64,000 bases of DNA from NCBI GenBank assembly GCA_963829135.1, contig CAWHHO010000008.1, forward strand, positions 620,001 to 684,000, given 5' to 3'. The notes beneath the pieces are model-generated. The model ran no database searches and was not told the origin of the DNA. It saw only the letters and a program-made list of their open reading frames with translations. The translations under genes were made by a program, and so were the position numbers. The stretch's first letter is position 1; each line of letters begins with the position of its first letter. Below are positions 33,704 through 43,007 of the stretch, one piece after another. This DNA comes from Kumtagia sp963829135 (GTDB lineage Bacteria > Pseudomonadota > Alphaproteobacteria > Rhizobiales > Rhizobiaceae).

Positions 33704-34309
33704 TCAGGCCCAGGGGCGGCTGACAGCGGCGGTCTTCTCATAGGCGGCGATCGAGGTTGCTTTTTCCAGCGTCAGGCCGATATCGTCGAGGCCGTTGAGC
33801 AGGCAGTGGCGCTTGAAGTCGTCAAGGTCGAACTTGACCACGCCGCCGTCCGGCCCGCGGATTTCCTTGGCCTCCAGATCAACGGTGAGCGTCGCATTGG
33901 AACCGCGCGAAGCATCGTCAAGCAGCTTGTCCAGGTCCTCCGGGCTCACGGTGACTGGCAGAATGCCGTTCTTGAAGCAATTATTGTAAAAGATGTCAGC
34001 GAAGGACGTCGAGATCACGCAGCGGATGCCGAAGTCCAGCAATGCCCAGGGCGCATGTTCGCGGCTGGAGCCGCAGCCGAAATTGTCTCCGGCAACCAGT
34101 ATCTGCGCTTTGCGGTAGGCCGGCTTGTTGAGCACGAAATCCGGGTTTTCGGTCCCATCCTCGTTGAGGCGCATTTCGGCGAACAGGCCGGCGGCGAGGC
34201 CGGTGCGCTTGATCGTCTTCAAATAATCCTTCGGGATGATCATGTCGGTGTCGACATTGACGATCGGCAAGGGCGCCGCGACGCCGGTCAGCGTTGTGAA
34301 CTTGTCCAT
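33704..34309 (-). CDS. leuD: 3-isopropylmalate dehydratase small subunit
   Basis: A 201-residue LeuD, the small subunit that with LeuC isomerises isopropylmalate in leucine synthesis. Motifs: MDKFTTLTGVAAPLPIVNVDTDMIIP in type, GLFAEMRLNEDG, AGDNFGCGSSREHAPWAL, and FKNGILPV. ATG 34309 gives the usual length; an in-frame start at 34330 adds seven residues. leuC is not in this window. Confidence 0.97.
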   Translation of the reverse strand: MDKFTTLTGVAAPLPIVNVDTDMIIPKDYLKTIKRTGLAAGLFAEMRLNEDGTENPDFVLNKPAYRKAQILVAGDNFGCGSSREHAPWALLDFGIRCVISTSFADIFYNNCFKNGILPVTVSPEDLDKLLDDASRGSNATLTVDLEAKEIRGPDGGVVKFDLDDFKRHCLLNGLDDIGLTLEKATSIAAYEKTAAVSRPWA

Positions 34310-34387
34310 GGTCTTCTGGCTCGTCTGCATTTCAGAATTTGCTGCGCCCGCAATACATCAAGCGGCGAGTGATTCAAAGCCCGTCCT

Positions 34388-34855
34388 TCACGCCGGACCG
34401 GCACCCTCGAGCGCGTACTCTTCGGCAATCGCCATGAAGCGTTCATCGTCGGGCAGGGTCGCAAAACTGTAGCGCGACACCAGCGTCCGGGCCCAGGGTA
34501 GTGCCTCGTCGGTATAGAGTTCGACATAGGGTGCGTACCAGCCATGCTCGTCGAGCATGGTTGCGCGGAGATTGACCATCCAATCCAGGCCTTCCGGGCG
34601 CGTAAACATCCAACTCTTGCAGAAGGAACAGAAGAAATGTTTCGATGCGCCCTGCAAGCCGCCCAAAACGGGCTCTCCTTCAGTGACTGCGAAGCCTTCG
34701 GCCGGTACGGCAATTGACAGGGAAAAAGCGCTCGCCGTCATCTTCTGACAGCCGCTGCAGTGGCAGGCGGAAGCAAGCATTGGCGGGGCAGTAACCGTGA
34801 AGCGCACGCGGCCGCACCTGCAGCCGCCTGACCAGGGCAGTTTCCAGTCCCGCAT
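34388..34855 (-). CDS. GFA (CENP-V-like) family zinc-binding protein
   Basis: A 155-residue protein with the Cys pattern of the GFA family: GGCRCGRVRF (Cys pair), ACHCSGCQKMT and FFCSFCKSW, which bind two zinc ions. The family was named for glutathione-dependent formaldehyde-activating enzyme, but most members have no proven activity. ATG 34855 starts MRDWKLPWSGGCRCG; the longer frame to 35101 has no support. It lies 78 bases downstream of leuD's opposite side and is probably separately transcribed. Confidence 0.9.
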   Translation of the reverse strand: MRDWKLPWSGGCRCGRVRFTVTAPPMLASACHCSGCQKMTASAFSLSIAVPAEGFAVTEGEPVLGGLQGASKHFFCSFCKSWMFTRPEGLDWMVNLRATMLDEHGWYAPYVELYTDEALPWARTLVSRYSFATLPDDERFMAIAEEYALEGAGPA

Positions 34856-35013
34856 GAACGCAATCTCCGTGTTCAGTGTCCGATAGGGTAGGGCAGCGCT
34901 GGCGCGAAGGAAAGAAGCCGTTGTCCATCGAAGATCAACCGTTCGTTTCCGCTCAAGGATACTTGTAGAGAGGGTGGCGGTTTCCCACATTTTCTCAAGA
35001 AGGAGAAAATGGA

Positions 35014-35358
35014 ATGCCGACGCGCAAGAAGCCACAGGATAAGGTTCTGGAGAACGACATCCGTGAGAAACTCTGGCGGACCGCCAGGAAGGCTGCGGCA
35101 CAGGTGCCGTTCATGGACGAGGTCGTCGCCGGCTATTACTGCGCGATGGACAAGCAGACGCCGCTGAAGTCAAAGGGCATTCTGCTTGCAGCGCTCGCCT
35201 ACTTCGTGCTGCCGGCGGATGCCGTTCCGGACATCTTTTTCGGCATTGGCTTTACCGACGATTTCGCGGTGCTGGCGGCCGCCCTCGCCTCCGTTCGCGC
35301 CCACATAAAACCCGCCCACCGGCTTGCTGCGCGGGAGGCGCTTCAGCAGCAAGGATAA
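35014..35358 (+). CDS. YkvA family (DUF1232) membrane protein
   Basis: A 114-residue DUF1232 protein. The core motif is SKGILLAALAYFVLPADAVPDIFFGIGFTDDFAVLAAALA in pieces (LLAALAYFVLPADAVPD, GFTDDFAVLAAALA), with two short hydrophobic helices. Function is unknown. It has GAGAAAATGG at the start and is convergent with the sigma factor gene. Confidence 0.9.
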   Translation: MPTRKKPQDKVLENDIREKLWRTARKAAAQVPFMDEVVAGYYCAMDKQTPLKSKGILLAALAYFVLPADAVPDIFFGIGFTDDFAVLAAALASVRAHIKPAHRLAAREALQQQG

Positions 35359-35392
35359 GTTGCGTCGCCTAAGACGCTTCTATGGTCATGAC

Positions 35393-35965
35393 CTAGTCGA
35401 TGTCCACCGACGGATCTGCTTCGAGGATTTTGCGAAGCCGGCCGAAAGCCAATCTAATTCGCGACTTCACTGTGCCCAGCGGCAGTCCCGCCCGCTCAGC
35501 GATCTGACTGTGAGAAAGCCCTTCGAAAAAGGCATATTGCAGCAATGTGAGTTGGTCGTCGGGCAACGTTGCGACTGCAATGCGCACGCGCACGTCGCGC
35601 AGGCGCGCATCCATCCCCTCGGCAGCGTTTTCGGGCTCTTCCGGCAGAAGGATCGGATCGGACGGGTCCAACAGGTGTGATCTATCCCGACGTACAAGAT
35701 CGATGCGTCGGTTGCGTGCGATGCGGAATAGCCAGGTGCCCAGCGATGACTTTTCCGGATCGAACAAGTGCGCTTTATGCCAAAGCACCGTCATCACTTC
35801 CTGCGCCAGGTCCTCGGCCATTGCCGCATCCATGCCGAGACGCTGCAGGTAGCCATTGATGCGTGGCGCGAAGTGGTCGAAAAGGCGGGCGAACGCCTCA
35901 CGGTCCCGGTCTCGCGCGATAAGAGCGGCGAGCCGGGCGAACTCTTCATGCGCCGTATGTGTCAT
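35393..35965 (-). CDS. ECF-type RNA polymerase sigma factor
   Basis: A 190-residue sigma-70 family factor of ECF type. Region 2 is FARLFDHFAPRINGYLQRLGMD...AEDLAQEVMTVLWHKAHLF and LGTWLFRIARNRRIDLVRRD; region 4 is LTLLQYAFFEGLSHSQIAERAGLPLGTVKSRIRLAFGRLR. From memory it resembles the RpoE/ChrR (ECF11-like) group, whose partner is a cupin/zinc anti-sigma encoded just downstream. Here no anti-sigma follows: the next gene downstream is convergent (YkvA). ATG 35965 was chosen (MTHTAHEEFARL); a longer frame to 36052 lacks support. Confidence 0.9.
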   Translation of the reverse strand: MTHTAHEEFARLAALIARDRDREAFARLFDHFAPRINGYLQRLGMDAAMAEDLAQEVMTVLWHKAHLFDPEKSSLGTWLFRIARNRRIDLVRRDRSHLLDPSDPILLPEEPENAAEGMDARLRDVRVRIAVATLPDDQLTLLQYAFFEGLSHSQIAERAGLPLGTVKSRIRLAFGRLRKILEADPSVDID

Positions 35966-36296
35966 GATCGGATCATGCTCTGCTGCCCCGCCTCCACCAA
36001 GCTGGCAAGGCCTTGCGATTCTCGCCTCGCACGCCCGGCCAATCGATCCCAATGCAAAATAGAACCAAAAGTCAAACTGCTGCCGTTTTTGTTGGTTTCA
36101 ACGGAGCACAGAAGGGACATTGCGCTGGCCGCTCAACGGGGCAGGACGCAGGACAAGAAAGTGATGCAATATGGCTGCCCCTATTTCGCCGATGTTCACC
36201 AATTCGTAACCCTGAATAACTCAAAATTAAGCGATCGGCGGGATAGCGTCCGGCCGGGTCCCGCAGTTCCTGCGGTTGAAGCGAGACGGTGAAAAT

Positions 36297-36797
36297 ATGC
36301 GTGGACTAAAAGCAGCGGTTTCGGGCCTGATGTTGATCGCAGGTGTAATGCCCGCAGCCGCGCAGGCGACCAAGATTGGCCAGCACAATGCCTGGGGTAC
36401 CTACAGCTACAAGGCCGGGAACGGCAAGGTATGTTATGTGCTGACCGTTCCGACCGCAAAGCAGCCGCCATCGCTCGACCATGGGGAGATATTCTTTTTT
36501 GTCAGCCAGCGGCCGGGCCAACAGGTCAGCTATGAGCCGCAATTCATAGCCGGATACAAATTTCAGACGAACTCGAAGGTTACAGTTACGATCGACGGCA
36601 AGTCTTTCTCCATGTTTACCAAGGAAAAGTCGGCATGGGTGGAGAATGCCGCTGAGGAACCTTTGCTGATAGCCGCCATGAAAGGCGGATCGGACATGAA
36701 GGTTTCGGCCAAATCCGGCAAGGGCAACGCGACCAACTACACTTTTTCGCTGAAAGGAATATCGGCCGCACTCGGCTCCATCGCCAAGTGCAAGTAG
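36297..36797 (+). CDS. Invasion-associated locus B (IalB) family secreted protein
   Basis: A 166-residue periplasmic protein with a signal peptide cleaved near AAAQA (about residue 23). The body fits the IalB family: WGTYSYKAGNGKVCYVLTVP, VSYEPQFIAGYKF, FSMFTKEKSAWVENAAEEP and LIAAMKGGSDMKVSAKSGKG, with Cys in CYVL and near the C-terminus (KCK) that could form a disulfide. IalB homologues are common in Rhizobiales; Bartonella IalB is linked to invasion, but the general role is unknown. ATG 36297 has GAGACGG upstream. Single gene. Confidence 0.85.
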   Translation: MRGLKAAVSGLMLIAGVMPAAAQATKIGQHNAWGTYSYKAGNGKVCYVLTVPTAKQPPSLDHGEIFFFVSQRPGQQVSYEPQFIAGYKFQTNSKVTVTIDGKSFSMFTKEKSAWVENAAEEPLLIAAMKGGSDMKVSAKSGKGNATNYTFSLKGISAALGSIAKCK

Positions 36798-36919
36798 CGG
36801 ACGCACGCGCTCGATTAGGTGGGTGGTCGCACCAAGCCGCGGGATAGCCGAACCAATGGCTCGTCGATTGATACTTCTCGCGCGGGCCGCTTGATCGAGA
36901 CCTTGTGAGTGAGGAGGCG

Positions 36920-38509
36920 TTACCGGCTGCCGATGAGGCCGCCGATCGCACCGCCGACCAGGCCGCCGACAAACGCGGCGCCGCCAGGCGAATCCATCAG
37001 GCCGCCACCGCTGCGCCTCTGCACGCGCCCCACTCTCTGGTCTGCCTGCTGACGGCGCGCAGTCGTCTTTCGCGTCGGCTGCCGGTTCGCCACCTGCTGT
37101 TTGCGCACGTTGGCGTTGACTGCCTTCTGCTGCTCGTATTGGGCACGAACCTGCGCCATCATCGGATCTGTTTGCACGACCAGGAACATGTGCTGCTGCG
37201 GTGTCAGGTATGTCGTCTCTATGATACCGCTCTGCTTCTGCCATGCGCCGATTGCGGTGCGCGACCGCGGGCCAAGCGAACCGTCTGCTCCGCCTGTCAG
37301 GTGCCCAAGGGCGCCAAGGCGAAGTTGGAGGTCGATGCGGCCTGCCTTGTCGAGGTTGAGCGCGGCTTCCGTCTCGGGCGTGCCAGGCGCCTGCTTGACG
37401 TCGTCCGGGACTGCGACTGCCGTGCGTACCTGCGAAGCGCCAGGAGCCGCCTCGCCGGCCGGTGCAAGCGACGCAACCTGGGTTTCGCCACTCGCCTTCA
37501 ACTGATCGATGTTGAGGCTGGCAAGACCGGCAAAGCTGCCATTCGGAAACTGCTTCAGGTACAGCTCGTAATGCGCGATCGTGTTGCGCTTGGAGGCTTC
37601 GTCCCACAGCTTCTGTTCGACTGTCCAGTTGACGTCCGGCTTCGCATCGGTTGGCTGCGCGCCAACCGCTCCGAGTGTAACCGCCGGTGCAGCAGCGGCT
37701 GGCGCCGCCGGCGCATCACCGCCCAGGAAAACTTCGCGGCCAAGCGAGGCGTTGTGCCAGGGACGCTGAGCGCCATTCGTCGCCGCCGAGACATCGGCGC
37801 GAACGCGGGTCAGCGCACTCTGGATCTCCAGCCCGGGTGTCGTCAGATGCTTGGCAAGCGCGGTCGTATAGGGGCTGTTGGCGGCCGCGCCGTCATAGGC
37901 AACAGCGCCCGGATCGGTCGCGTATGCGATCAGCAGACCGCCCGCGCCAGTGCTCTGTCCGCTGGCCTGCACGGCTGCGAGACCCGTGCCCATCGACTGC
38001 GACCGGCTGGCTGGCAGTGCTTTTGCGAGAGTGCGCGCCAACGGATTGTCGCGGCAGGCGTCGAGGATGATGACGCTCACGGCGGGATCCGGCGGCAGCG
38101 ACGCCATCAGCTTGTCGACGGAAATCGTTCTCGTCTGTAACTGCGCCGCCTTTTCCAGCTGGGCGTCGACCGGAATGAGGTAGTTGTGCCCGTCGACCTG
38201 AAGGCCATGCCCCGCATAATAGACCACCGCCACCTCGGCGTCGTAGGCGTCTTCCGTGAATTTATCGAGCAACTCGCTCATCCGTGTCTTGTCGACGTCG
38301 CTCCCCTCGATGACGTTGAAGCCTGTGGAGCGCAGTGTCGCGGCCATCAGCGCTGCATCGCTTTTCGGGTTGGGCAGCGTAACGGCAAACGTGTACGAGC
38401 TATTGCCGATGACGAGGGCGACCTTTTTGCCGCTTACGGCCGCATTAGCCTGACTGATCGACAGGAGCGCGGTCATCAGAACCGCGAGAAGCCCGAGAGC
38501 CCTGTGCAT
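36920..38509 (-). CDS. Secreted caspase-like (C14) protein with glycine-zipper tail
   Basis: A 529-residue exported protein. After a signal peptide (to about residue 23, ANA) comes a caspase p20-like domain: KKVALVIGNSSY, His101 in YYAGHG and Cys152 in ILDACRDNPLA, both catalytic residues intact. Next are a low-complexity Ala/Pro linker, a YELYLKQFPNGSFAGLA segment, a peptidoglycan-binding-like stretch (LQLRLGALGHLTGGADGSLGPRSRTAIGAWQ), a basic Gln/Arg-rich region and a C-terminal glycine zipper (FVGGLVGGAIGGLIGS). Such bacterial orthocaspases are proteases of mostly unknown function. The combination suggests an envelope-attached protease. Monocistronic; no partner gene beside it. Confidence 0.88.
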   Translation of the reverse strand: MHRALGLLAVLMTALLSISQANAAVSGKKVALVIGNSSYTFAVTLPNPKSDAALMAATLRSTGFNVIEGSDVDKTRMSELLDKFTEDAYDAEVAVVYYAGHGLQVDGHNYLIPVDAQLEKAAQLQTRTISVDKLMASLPPDPAVSVIILDACRDNPLARTLAKALPASRSQSMGTGLAAVQASGQSTGAGGLLIAYATDPGAVAYDGAAANSPYTTALAKHLTTPGLEIQSALTRVRADVSAATNGAQRPWHNASLGREVFLGGDAPAAPAAAAPAVTLGAVGAQPTDAKPDVNWTVEQKLWDEASKRNTIAHYELYLKQFPNGSFAGLASLNIDQLKASGETQVASLAPAGEAAPGASQVRTAVAVPDDVKQAPGTPETEAALNLDKAGRIDLQLRLGALGHLTGGADGSLGPRSRTAIGAWQKQSGIIETTYLTPQQHMFLVVQTDPMMAQVRAQYEQQKAVNANVRKQQVANRQPTRKTTARRQQADQRVGRVQRRSGGGLMDSPGGAAFVGGLVGGAIGGLIGSR

Positions 38510-38726
38510 TTAATTTCCCCGGAAAGGCGGTTGGCCAAACGAACGAGATCCGTTTGGACGAACCGGAAAACAACAAGCGATGCATTTATCGCAGACCGCA
38601 CCCAAAAACAGCCCGCGCGAACCTAAGCCCACTACAGTTGTAGGAGGTGGGTTCCGTGGCGTCAATAAAGGGAACTGCCCGGTTTGTAAGGTTCAACGAT
38701 AGTTGCGAGGTTGGAGTCCGCTTCAG

Positions 38727-39029
38727 CTACCAGCGTGTCGGCTCGCCCGGCGCGGCAGGTTCGATCGCCAGTGCGTGCAGGCCGGCCTTTAGCTCGGGTG
38801 TCAAGAGGTCATTTACGGCACGGTGACGGGCGACACGGCTCATGCCGGTAAAAGCGCGCGATACGATGCGGACACGGAAATGGGTCTCGCCTGTTCCGTC
38901 GAAGGTTGCGTGATGACCAGACTCGACATGATGATGCCCGGCGTGCAAATGGCTCTCGTTGAGCACCGACAATCGCTCCGGCGCGAAGGCCTCCATCAGC
39001 TTCTGTTCAATCGTCGCCTGAAGTGTCAT
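38727..39029 (-). CDS. BolA family protein
   Basis: A 100-residue BolA-like protein: MTLQATIEQKLMEAF, LSVLNESHLHAGH, THFRVRIVSRAFTGMSRVARHRAV and GLHALAIEP. BolA proteins pair with monothiol glutaredoxins in iron-sulfur handling and stress response; His residues in the loop can bind the cluster. ATG 39029 gives the family start. Divergent from the dnaJ-domain gene, the usual place in alphaproteobacteria. Confidence 0.95.
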   Translation of the reverse strand: MTLQATIEQKLMEAFAPERLSVLNESHLHAGHHHVESGHHATFDGTGETHFRVRIVSRAFTGMSRVARHRAVNDLLTPELKAGLHALAIEPAAPGEPTRW

Positions 39030-39161
39030 TGTTGAATTTGCCTCGCAGCACCAAATAACATGCTCGCCATCATATTTAATCCGCGATTTAGCGGTTAGGG
39101 CGATCATTCCTCAAATGTCAATTCTTGTTTCGCATCTGCGAACGCCCCATAGTTTGGTTGA

Positions 39162-39779
39162 ATGAGCACTTTTTCGAAATACTTCGAGAAGATTCGCGTC
39201 CGTCCCGACCCCATGGCCGAGACGAAGGCGGCGGCGCCTGCCTGTCAGTGGGACGGTTGTACGGAGCCCGGCACGCATCGTGCACCGGTCGGCCGTATGC
39301 GCGAGGGCGAATATTTCCGCTTCTGCTTCGATCACGTGCGCGAATATAACAAGGGCTTCAACTATTTTGCCGGTGCTCCGGCGGCTGAGATCGCGCGCTT
39401 CCAGAAAGAGGCGCTGACCGGACATCGCCCGACATGGACGGTAGCCTCCAACGGCAGTGCGCGATTTGCGCCGGACTTCTCGAAAAAACGTTCCGGCCGC
39501 GCCGGCTATCACAACCGCATGCGCGACCCGTTCAACCTTTTCGAGCAACAGCGCTCGGAGAGGCCGGCAAATGAGCTTCGCGCCAAGCCGCTCGAAGCGA
39601 AAGCGCTCGAAACACTCGGTCTTGACGACAGCGCCGCCGCCAAGGTTATCAAGTCGCGCTACAAGGAACTGGTCAAGCGCCACCATCCCGACGCCAATGG
39701 CGGCGATCGTGGCTCCGAGGACCGCTTTCGCGAGGTGATCCAGGCATATCGACTGCTCAAGCAGGCGGGACGCTGCTGA
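39162..39779 (+). CDS. DnaJ-domain protein (C-terminal J domain)
   Basis: A 205-residue protein with a J domain at the C-terminus: LGLDDSAAAKVIKSRYKELVKRHHPDANGGD, in pieces, with the HPD tripeptide intact. The N-terminal part contains a CQWDGCTEPGTHRAP...FCFDHVREYNKGFNYF stretch, with Cys/His spacing like a small zinc site. The J domain should stimulate Hsp70. This type precedes cobS-cobT in many alphaproteobacteria, as here, though no role in cobalamin synthesis is established. Confidence 0.92.
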   Translation: MSTFSKYFEKIRVRPDPMAETKAAAPACQWDGCTEPGTHRAPVGRMREGEYFRFCFDHVREYNKGFNYFAGAPAAEIARFQKEALTGHRPTWTVASNGSARFAPDFSKKRSGRAGYHNRMRDPFNLFEQQRSERPANELRAKPLEAKALETLGLDDSAAAKVIKSRYKELVKRHHPDANGGDRGSEDRFREVIQAYRLLKQAGRC

Positions 39780-40049
39780 CGTGCCAGGCGCCCGGTTCGA
39801 CAAGCGCGCCATGAGGGCCGTTGGTGGGGCTTCGGAGCTATGCAAAGACCGGCATTGGGGGTCTCAGGAGCCCTCATGGTAAGCTTGCCCAACCGTGGGC
39901 GGATCGGAGCGGACCTGCTTGAGTTTTGGGCCAGACAACAATCCTTGGTTCGCCGTAGGCTTTTCCAACTTTCTTCCGAACGGAAAAAGTCCTAAGAGCG
40001 CGCGGACAATAATATGCCGGCTGGGCATGGCCCGGCCCGTGGAGACGTT

Positions 40050-41036
40050 ATGAACAAGGTCGATCGCGATATTGCAAACCTGCCGGACACGACTGTTTCG
40101 GCGAAGGAGAAGTTTGGCTTCGATACGAAGATGGTCGTACCGGCCTATTCTACGCCCAGCGAACATGTGCCGGATCTCGATCCGGATTATTTGTTCGACA
40201 AGCAGACGACGCTGGCAATCCTGTCCGGCTTTGCCTTCAACCGCCGCGTCATGGTATCGGGATATCACGGCACCGGCAAGTCGACCCATATCGAGCAGGT
40301 CGCCTCCCGCCTCAACTGGCCTTGTGTGCGCGTCAACCTGGACAGCCACGTCAGTCGTATCGATCTCGTCGGCAAGGATGCCATCGTGCTCAAGGAAGGC
40401 AAGCAGGTCACGGAATTCCGCGATGGCATGCTCCCCTGGGCCTATCAGCACAATGTCGCGCTCTGCTTCGACGAGTATGATGCCGGCCGGCCCGACGTGA
40501 TGTTCGTCATCCAGCGCGTTCTGGAATCGTCCGGTCGCCTCACCCTGCTCGACCAGAGCCGCGTCATCCGCCCGCATCCCGCCTTCCGCTTGTTCGCGAC
40601 GGCCAATACGGTCGGCCTCGGCGACACGACCGGCCTCTATCACGGCACGCAGCAGATCAACCAGGCGCAGATGGACCGCTGGTCGATCGTCACGACGCTG
40701 AACTACCTGCCGCACGACAATGAGGTGAACATCGTGCTGGCCAAGGCCAAGCACTATCGCGACGCCAAGGGCAAGGACATCGTCAACAAGATGGTGCGCG
40801 TCGCCGACATGACGCGCTCGGCCTTCATCAACGGCGACCTCTCGACCGTCATGAGCCCGCGCACGGTGATCACCTGGGCCGAGAACGCCGAGATTTTCGG
40901 CGATGTCGGCTTCGCCTTCCGGTTGACCTTCCTGAACAAGTGCGATGAACTCGAGCGCCCGATCGTCGCGGAGTTCTATCAGCGCTCATTCGGCCAGGAA
41001 CTGCCGGAGAGCGCGGCGAACGTCGTCCTGAGCTGA
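40050..41036 (+). CDS. cobS: Aerobic cobaltochelatase subunit CobS
   Basis: A 328-residue AAA+ ATPase that, with CobT and CobN, inserts cobalt into hydrogenobyrinic acid a,c-diamide in the aerobic vitamin B12 pathway. Walker A is GYHGTGKST (about residues 71-79) and Walker B lies in VALCFDEYDAGRPDVMFVIQ; ATANTVGLGDTTGLYHGTQ is the sensor region. ATG 40050 follows GGAGA. An in-frame start at 40014 is less likely. cobT follows after 11 bases. cobN is not in the window. Confidence 0.97.
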   Translation: MNKVDRDIANLPDTTVSAKEKFGFDTKMVVPAYSTPSEHVPDLDPDYLFDKQTTLAILSGFAFNRRVMVSGYHGTGKSTHIEQVASRLNWPCVRVNLDSHVSRIDLVGKDAIVLKEGKQVTEFRDGMLPWAYQHNVALCFDEYDAGRPDVMFVIQRVLESSGRLTLLDQSRVIRPHPAFRLFATANTVGLGDTTGLYHGTQQINQAQMDRWSIVTTLNYLPHDNEVNIVLAKAKHYRDAKGKDIVNKMVRVADMTRSAFINGDLSTVMSPRTVITWAENAEIFGDVGFAFRLTFLNKCDELERPIVAEFYQRSFGQELPESAANVVLS

Positions 41037-41047
41037 CCGGCTGATCC

Positions 41048-42943
41048 ATGGCGGGTCCCGGCGACAACACGCGCAGTAAGCCGAAGCCCGGCGCCGACAC
41101 CGACCTGTTCAAGCGGTCGGTGACGGTCTGCATGCGCGCGGTCTCGGGAGACCGGGAGCTGGAAGTCGCTTTCGCCAAGGATCGGCCGGCGCTGGCGGGT
41201 AGCCGTGCGCGCCTGCCGGACCTTCCCAAGAAGCCGACGATGGCCGACATTGCGGTTACGCGGGGCCTCGGCGATTCGATGGCGCTGAAGCGCGCTTGCC
41301 ATGACTCGCTTGTGCACAATCGCCTCGCGCCGGAGGGCAAGCAGGCGCGGGCGGTCTTCGATGCGGTCGAGCAGGCGCGCGTCGAATCGATCGGCTCGCG
41401 GCGCATGGCGGGCGTGTCCGACAATATCGGCCATATGCTCGAGGACAAATATGTAAAGGCCAATCTCGCCGATGTGCGCGAGCAGTCGGAAGCGCCCGTC
41501 GAGGAAGCTCTGGCGCTGATGGTGCGCGAGAAACTTACCGGCCGGCCAATCCCGAAAAGCGGGGAGCGCCTTGTCTCGCTGTGGCGCAACTGGGTCGAGG
41601 AAAAGTCCGGCGCAACGATGGACGAACTGGTCGGCAAGCTCGACGACCAGCAGGCCTTCGCCCGCGTCGTGCGCGATATGCTGGTGTCGATGAACATGGC
41701 CGAGGAACTCGGCGACGACCAGCAGACCGAAGACACGGAAGACGACGACAACGAAGCGCAGGGCGAAGAAAAGAACGAGGATGGCGGGGAGGACGATTCC
41801 GCCGGCGACCAGGCGCAGTCGGAAGACACCGACGATTCCTCGGAGGACGAGCAGTCCGGCGAGATGGAAGCGACCGACGCCAACGCCGACGACGTGACCG
41901 ACGATGATGAAGCGGACGCCGAGACGCCTGGCGAAGCCAAGCGCAAGGACAATCCTTTCACCAACCTGCCTCGGGATATCGACTACAAGGTCTTCACCGC
42001 CGCTTTCGACGAGACTGTCGGCGCCGAGGAATTGTGCGACGAGGAAGAGCTCGACCGCTTGCGCGCCTTTCTCGACAAGCAACTCGCCAATCTGCAGGGC
42101 GTCGTCGGTCGCCTTGCAAATCGCCTCCAGCGAAGGCTGATGGCGCAGCAGAGCCGCTCCTGGGATTTCGATCTGGAGGAGGGCTCACTCGATCCGGCGC
42201 GGCTGGTGCGCGTCATCATCGATCCGATGCAGCCGCTTTCTTTCAAGCAGGAGCGCGACACCAATTTCCGCGACACTGTTGTTACGCTGGTACTGGACAA
42301 TTCCGGCTCCATGCGCGGCCGGCCCATCACAGTGGCGGCCACCTGCGCCGACATACTGGCGCGCACTCTTGAGCGATGCGGCGTGTCGGTGGAGATCCTC
42401 GGCTTCACCACCCGCGCCTGGAAGGGCGGACAGGCGCGCGAGAAATGGCTGAAGGAAGGCAAGCCCGCCAGTCCGGGCCGGCTCAATGATTTGCGCCACA
42501 TCATCTACAAGAGCGCCGACACGCCGTGGCGCCGCGCCCGCCGCAATCTTGGCTTGATGATGCGGGAAGGTCTGCTCAAGGAAAACATCGACGGTGAAGC
42601 CCTGCTGTGGGCGCACCAGCGCCTTATCGCCAGACCGGAGCAGCGGAAGATCCTGATGATGATCTCGGACGGCGCGCCGGTCGACGACTCGACGCTCTCG
42701 GTCAATGCCGGCAACTATCTCGAGAGGCATTTGCGGGGCGTCATCGAGCTGATCGAGACGCGCTCGCCTGTCGAGTTGCTGGCGATCGGCATCGGCCACG
42801 ATGTCACCCGCTACTATCGCCGCGCGGTTACGATCGTCGATGCAGAGGAACTGGCGGGCGCCATGACCGAGCAGCTCGCCTCGCTGTTTGGCGAGGAAAC
42901 GCCTCGCGACATGCGCCGCGGCGGCTACCGGCGGGCGGGGTGA
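41048..42943 (+). CDS. cobT: Aerobic cobaltochelatase subunit CobT
   Basis: A 631-residue CobT. The N-terminal half (LFKRSVTVCMRAVSGDRELEV, GDSMALKRACHDSLVHNRL) is followed by a very acidic linker at about residues 217-305, and by a C-terminal VWA domain with the MIDAS motif DNSGSMRG (near residue 417). CobS and CobT form a chaperone-like complex for CobN. The acidic linker is normal for the family. It ends just before a palindromic repeat. Confidence 0.97.
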   Translation: MAGPGDNTRSKPKPGADTDLFKRSVTVCMRAVSGDRELEVAFAKDRPALAGSRARLPDLPKKPTMADIAVTRGLGDSMALKRACHDSLVHNRLAPEGKQARAVFDAVEQARVESIGSRRMAGVSDNIGHMLEDKYVKANLADVREQSEAPVEEALALMVREKLTGRPIPKSGERLVSLWRNWVEEKSGATMDELVGKLDDQQAFARVVRDMLVSMNMAEELGDDQQTEDTEDDDNEAQGEEKNEDGGEDDSAGDQAQSEDTDDSSEDEQSGEMEATDANADDVTDDDEADAETPGEAKRKDNPFTNLPRDIDYKVFTAAFDETVGAEELCDEEELDRLRAFLDKQLANLQGVVGRLANRLQRRLMAQQSRSWDFDLEEGSLDPARLVRVIIDPMQPLSFKQERDTNFRDTVVTLVLDNSGSMRGRPITVAATCADILARTLERCGVSVEILGFTTRAWKGGQAREKWLKEGKPASPGRLNDLRHIIYKSADTPWRRARRNLGLMMREGLLKENIDGEALLWAHQRLIARPEQRKILMMISDGAPVDDSTLSVNAGNYLERHLRGVIELIETRSPVELLAIGIGHDVTRYYRRAVTIVDAEELAGAMTEQLASLFGEETPRDMRRGGYRRAG

Positions 42944-43007
42944 GGAAGATGAGTGTTTACGCCGCCTTCTAGAGTTAGCCAGGAGCATCTCAAGCTGCGC
43001 GCTGTCA

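Noticed and set aside
36306..37607. 433-codon minus-strand frame
   Set aside because: Overlaps the caspase-like gene in another frame and the IalB gene in antisense; no domain.
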